Assembly: GCA_020057765.1 (NCBI GenBank)
Contig: JAGVFE010000040.1
Location: forward strand, 1-5,585
Direction: 5' to 3'
DNA: 5,585 nt
Origin: Candidatus Woesebacteria bacterium
Lineage (GTDB): Bacteria > Patescibacteriota > Microgenomatia > UBA10105 > UBA927
Shown here: piece by piece, positions 5,319 to 5,585 of the stretch
Layout of the letters: each line of letters starts with the position of its first letter
Numbering within the stretch: position 1 is the first letter of the stretch
The notes under the pieces: model-generated
Databases searched by the model: none
What the model was told of the DNA's origin: nothing
The model's input: the letters and a program-made list of their open reading frames with translations, nothing else
Made by a program: the position numbers and the translations under genes

Positions 5319-5585
5319 CATCAATTACTGCTGATCAACTCAAAACCGGTTATCTTCCCACGTGGTGTCCCGGGTGTGGGGATTATGGCATTTGGATGGC
5401 TCTGCGCCAAGCACTTGCCAAACTCGGCATCGGACCGGATGACGGACTCCTTATCTATGGCATCGGCTGTCATGCCAATATGTATGACTGGATGAATATG
5501 TATGGGTTTGAGGGTCTCCACGGCCGCACTCTGCCGGTGGCACAGGGAGTTAAATTGGCCAATCATACATTACCCGTCATTTCCA
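5315..5585 (+). CDS. 2-oxoacid:ferredoxin oxidoreductase beta subunit (3' partial)
   Basis: The beta subunit binds thiamine pyrophosphate and a [4Fe-4S] cluster and pairs with the upstream gamma-alpha subunit. Translating from ATG 5315 gives 90 residues with no stop before the window ends; from memory the family is about 280-300 residues, so about a third is visible. The N-terminal cluster motif TWCPGCGDYGI gives Cys18 and Cys21, and GIGCHANMYDW gives Cys52, the expected third ligand; the fourth would be in the missing part. GLHGRTLPVAQGVKLAN precedes the GDGD thiamine-binding region, which would begin just beyond the window. The ATG overlaps the alpha TGA (ATGA at 5315-5318), the usual arrangement for obligate subunit partners. 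Beta chains often read GIGCSG at the third cysteine; this one has GIGCHAN followed by an aromatic stretch (MYDWMNMYGF). Substrate class is not determined. Confidence 0.95.
   Translation, partial: MTSITADQLKTGYLPTWCPGCGDYGIWMALRQALAKLGIGPDDGLLIYGIGCHANMYDWMNMYGFEGLHGRTLPVAQGVKLANHTLPVIS

Noticed and set aside
5321..5566. Minus-strand open frame at the 3' edge
   Set aside because: The + strand encodes the OFOR beta N-terminus with its cysteine motifs over the same bases, so this is a shadow frame.
1..5585. Alternative genetic code with TGA as glycine
   Set aside because: TGA terminates sufB right after the conserved MEGSVG ending and terminates OFOR alpha right after its conserved C-terminus in an ATGA overlap, so TGA is a normal stop here.

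Overview
The window is a compact, one-directional stretch of bacterial DNA. Every gene is on the + strand, and neighbours are separated by at most 20 bases or overlap. It joins two modules. The first is a SUF iron-sulfur cluster assembly set: sufB (5' end cut off by the window), sufD, sufS and sufU. The second is a redox module: a small single-cluster ferredoxin, a fused gamma-alpha subunit of a 2-oxoacid:ferredoxin oxidoreductase (OFOR), and the start of its beta subunit (3' end cut off). No RNA gene, mobile element, CRISPR array or convincing internal promoter or terminator was seen.

Layout: 1-1041 sufB C-terminal three quarters; 1051-1686 an unusually short sufD; 1671-2891 sufS, overlapping sufD by 16 bases; 2895-3275 sufU; 3286-3540 ferredoxin; 3561-5318 OFOR gamma-alpha; 5315-5585 OFOR beta, sharing an ATGA stop/start. 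There is no stretch over 300 bases without a gene.

How the genes work together (family knowledge plus inference): SufS takes sulfur from cysteine. SufU, which keeps all four zinc ligands, relays it. The SufB/SufD scaffold, normally with the ATPase SufC (presumably upstream), builds the cluster. The ferredoxin and the OFOR are Fe-S proteins that would use such clusters, with the OFOR oxidatively decarboxylating a 2-oxoacid and passing electrons to ferredoxin. Maker and users of clusters therefore appear to sit in one transcription unit.

Organism: an anaerobic or fermentative bacterium is suggested by the OFOR and the SufU-type SUF system. The miniature proteins (SufD 211 aa, SufU 126 aa), the ferredoxin style and the AT-rich heptamer repeats inside genes are reminiscent of Candidate Phyla Radiation/Patescibacteria genomes, but this is an impression rather than a demonstrated placement. 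TGA ends sufB and the OFOR alpha gene where the families end, so the code in which TGA means glycine (Gracilibacteria, Absconditabacteria) is not in use.

The least expected signal is a degenerate 7-bp tandem repeat (AAAGTTT type) that forms part of the sufU coding sequence and builds an extra lysine-rich loop. A weaker 7-bp-periodic, similarly coding tract lies in the OFOR alpha gene.
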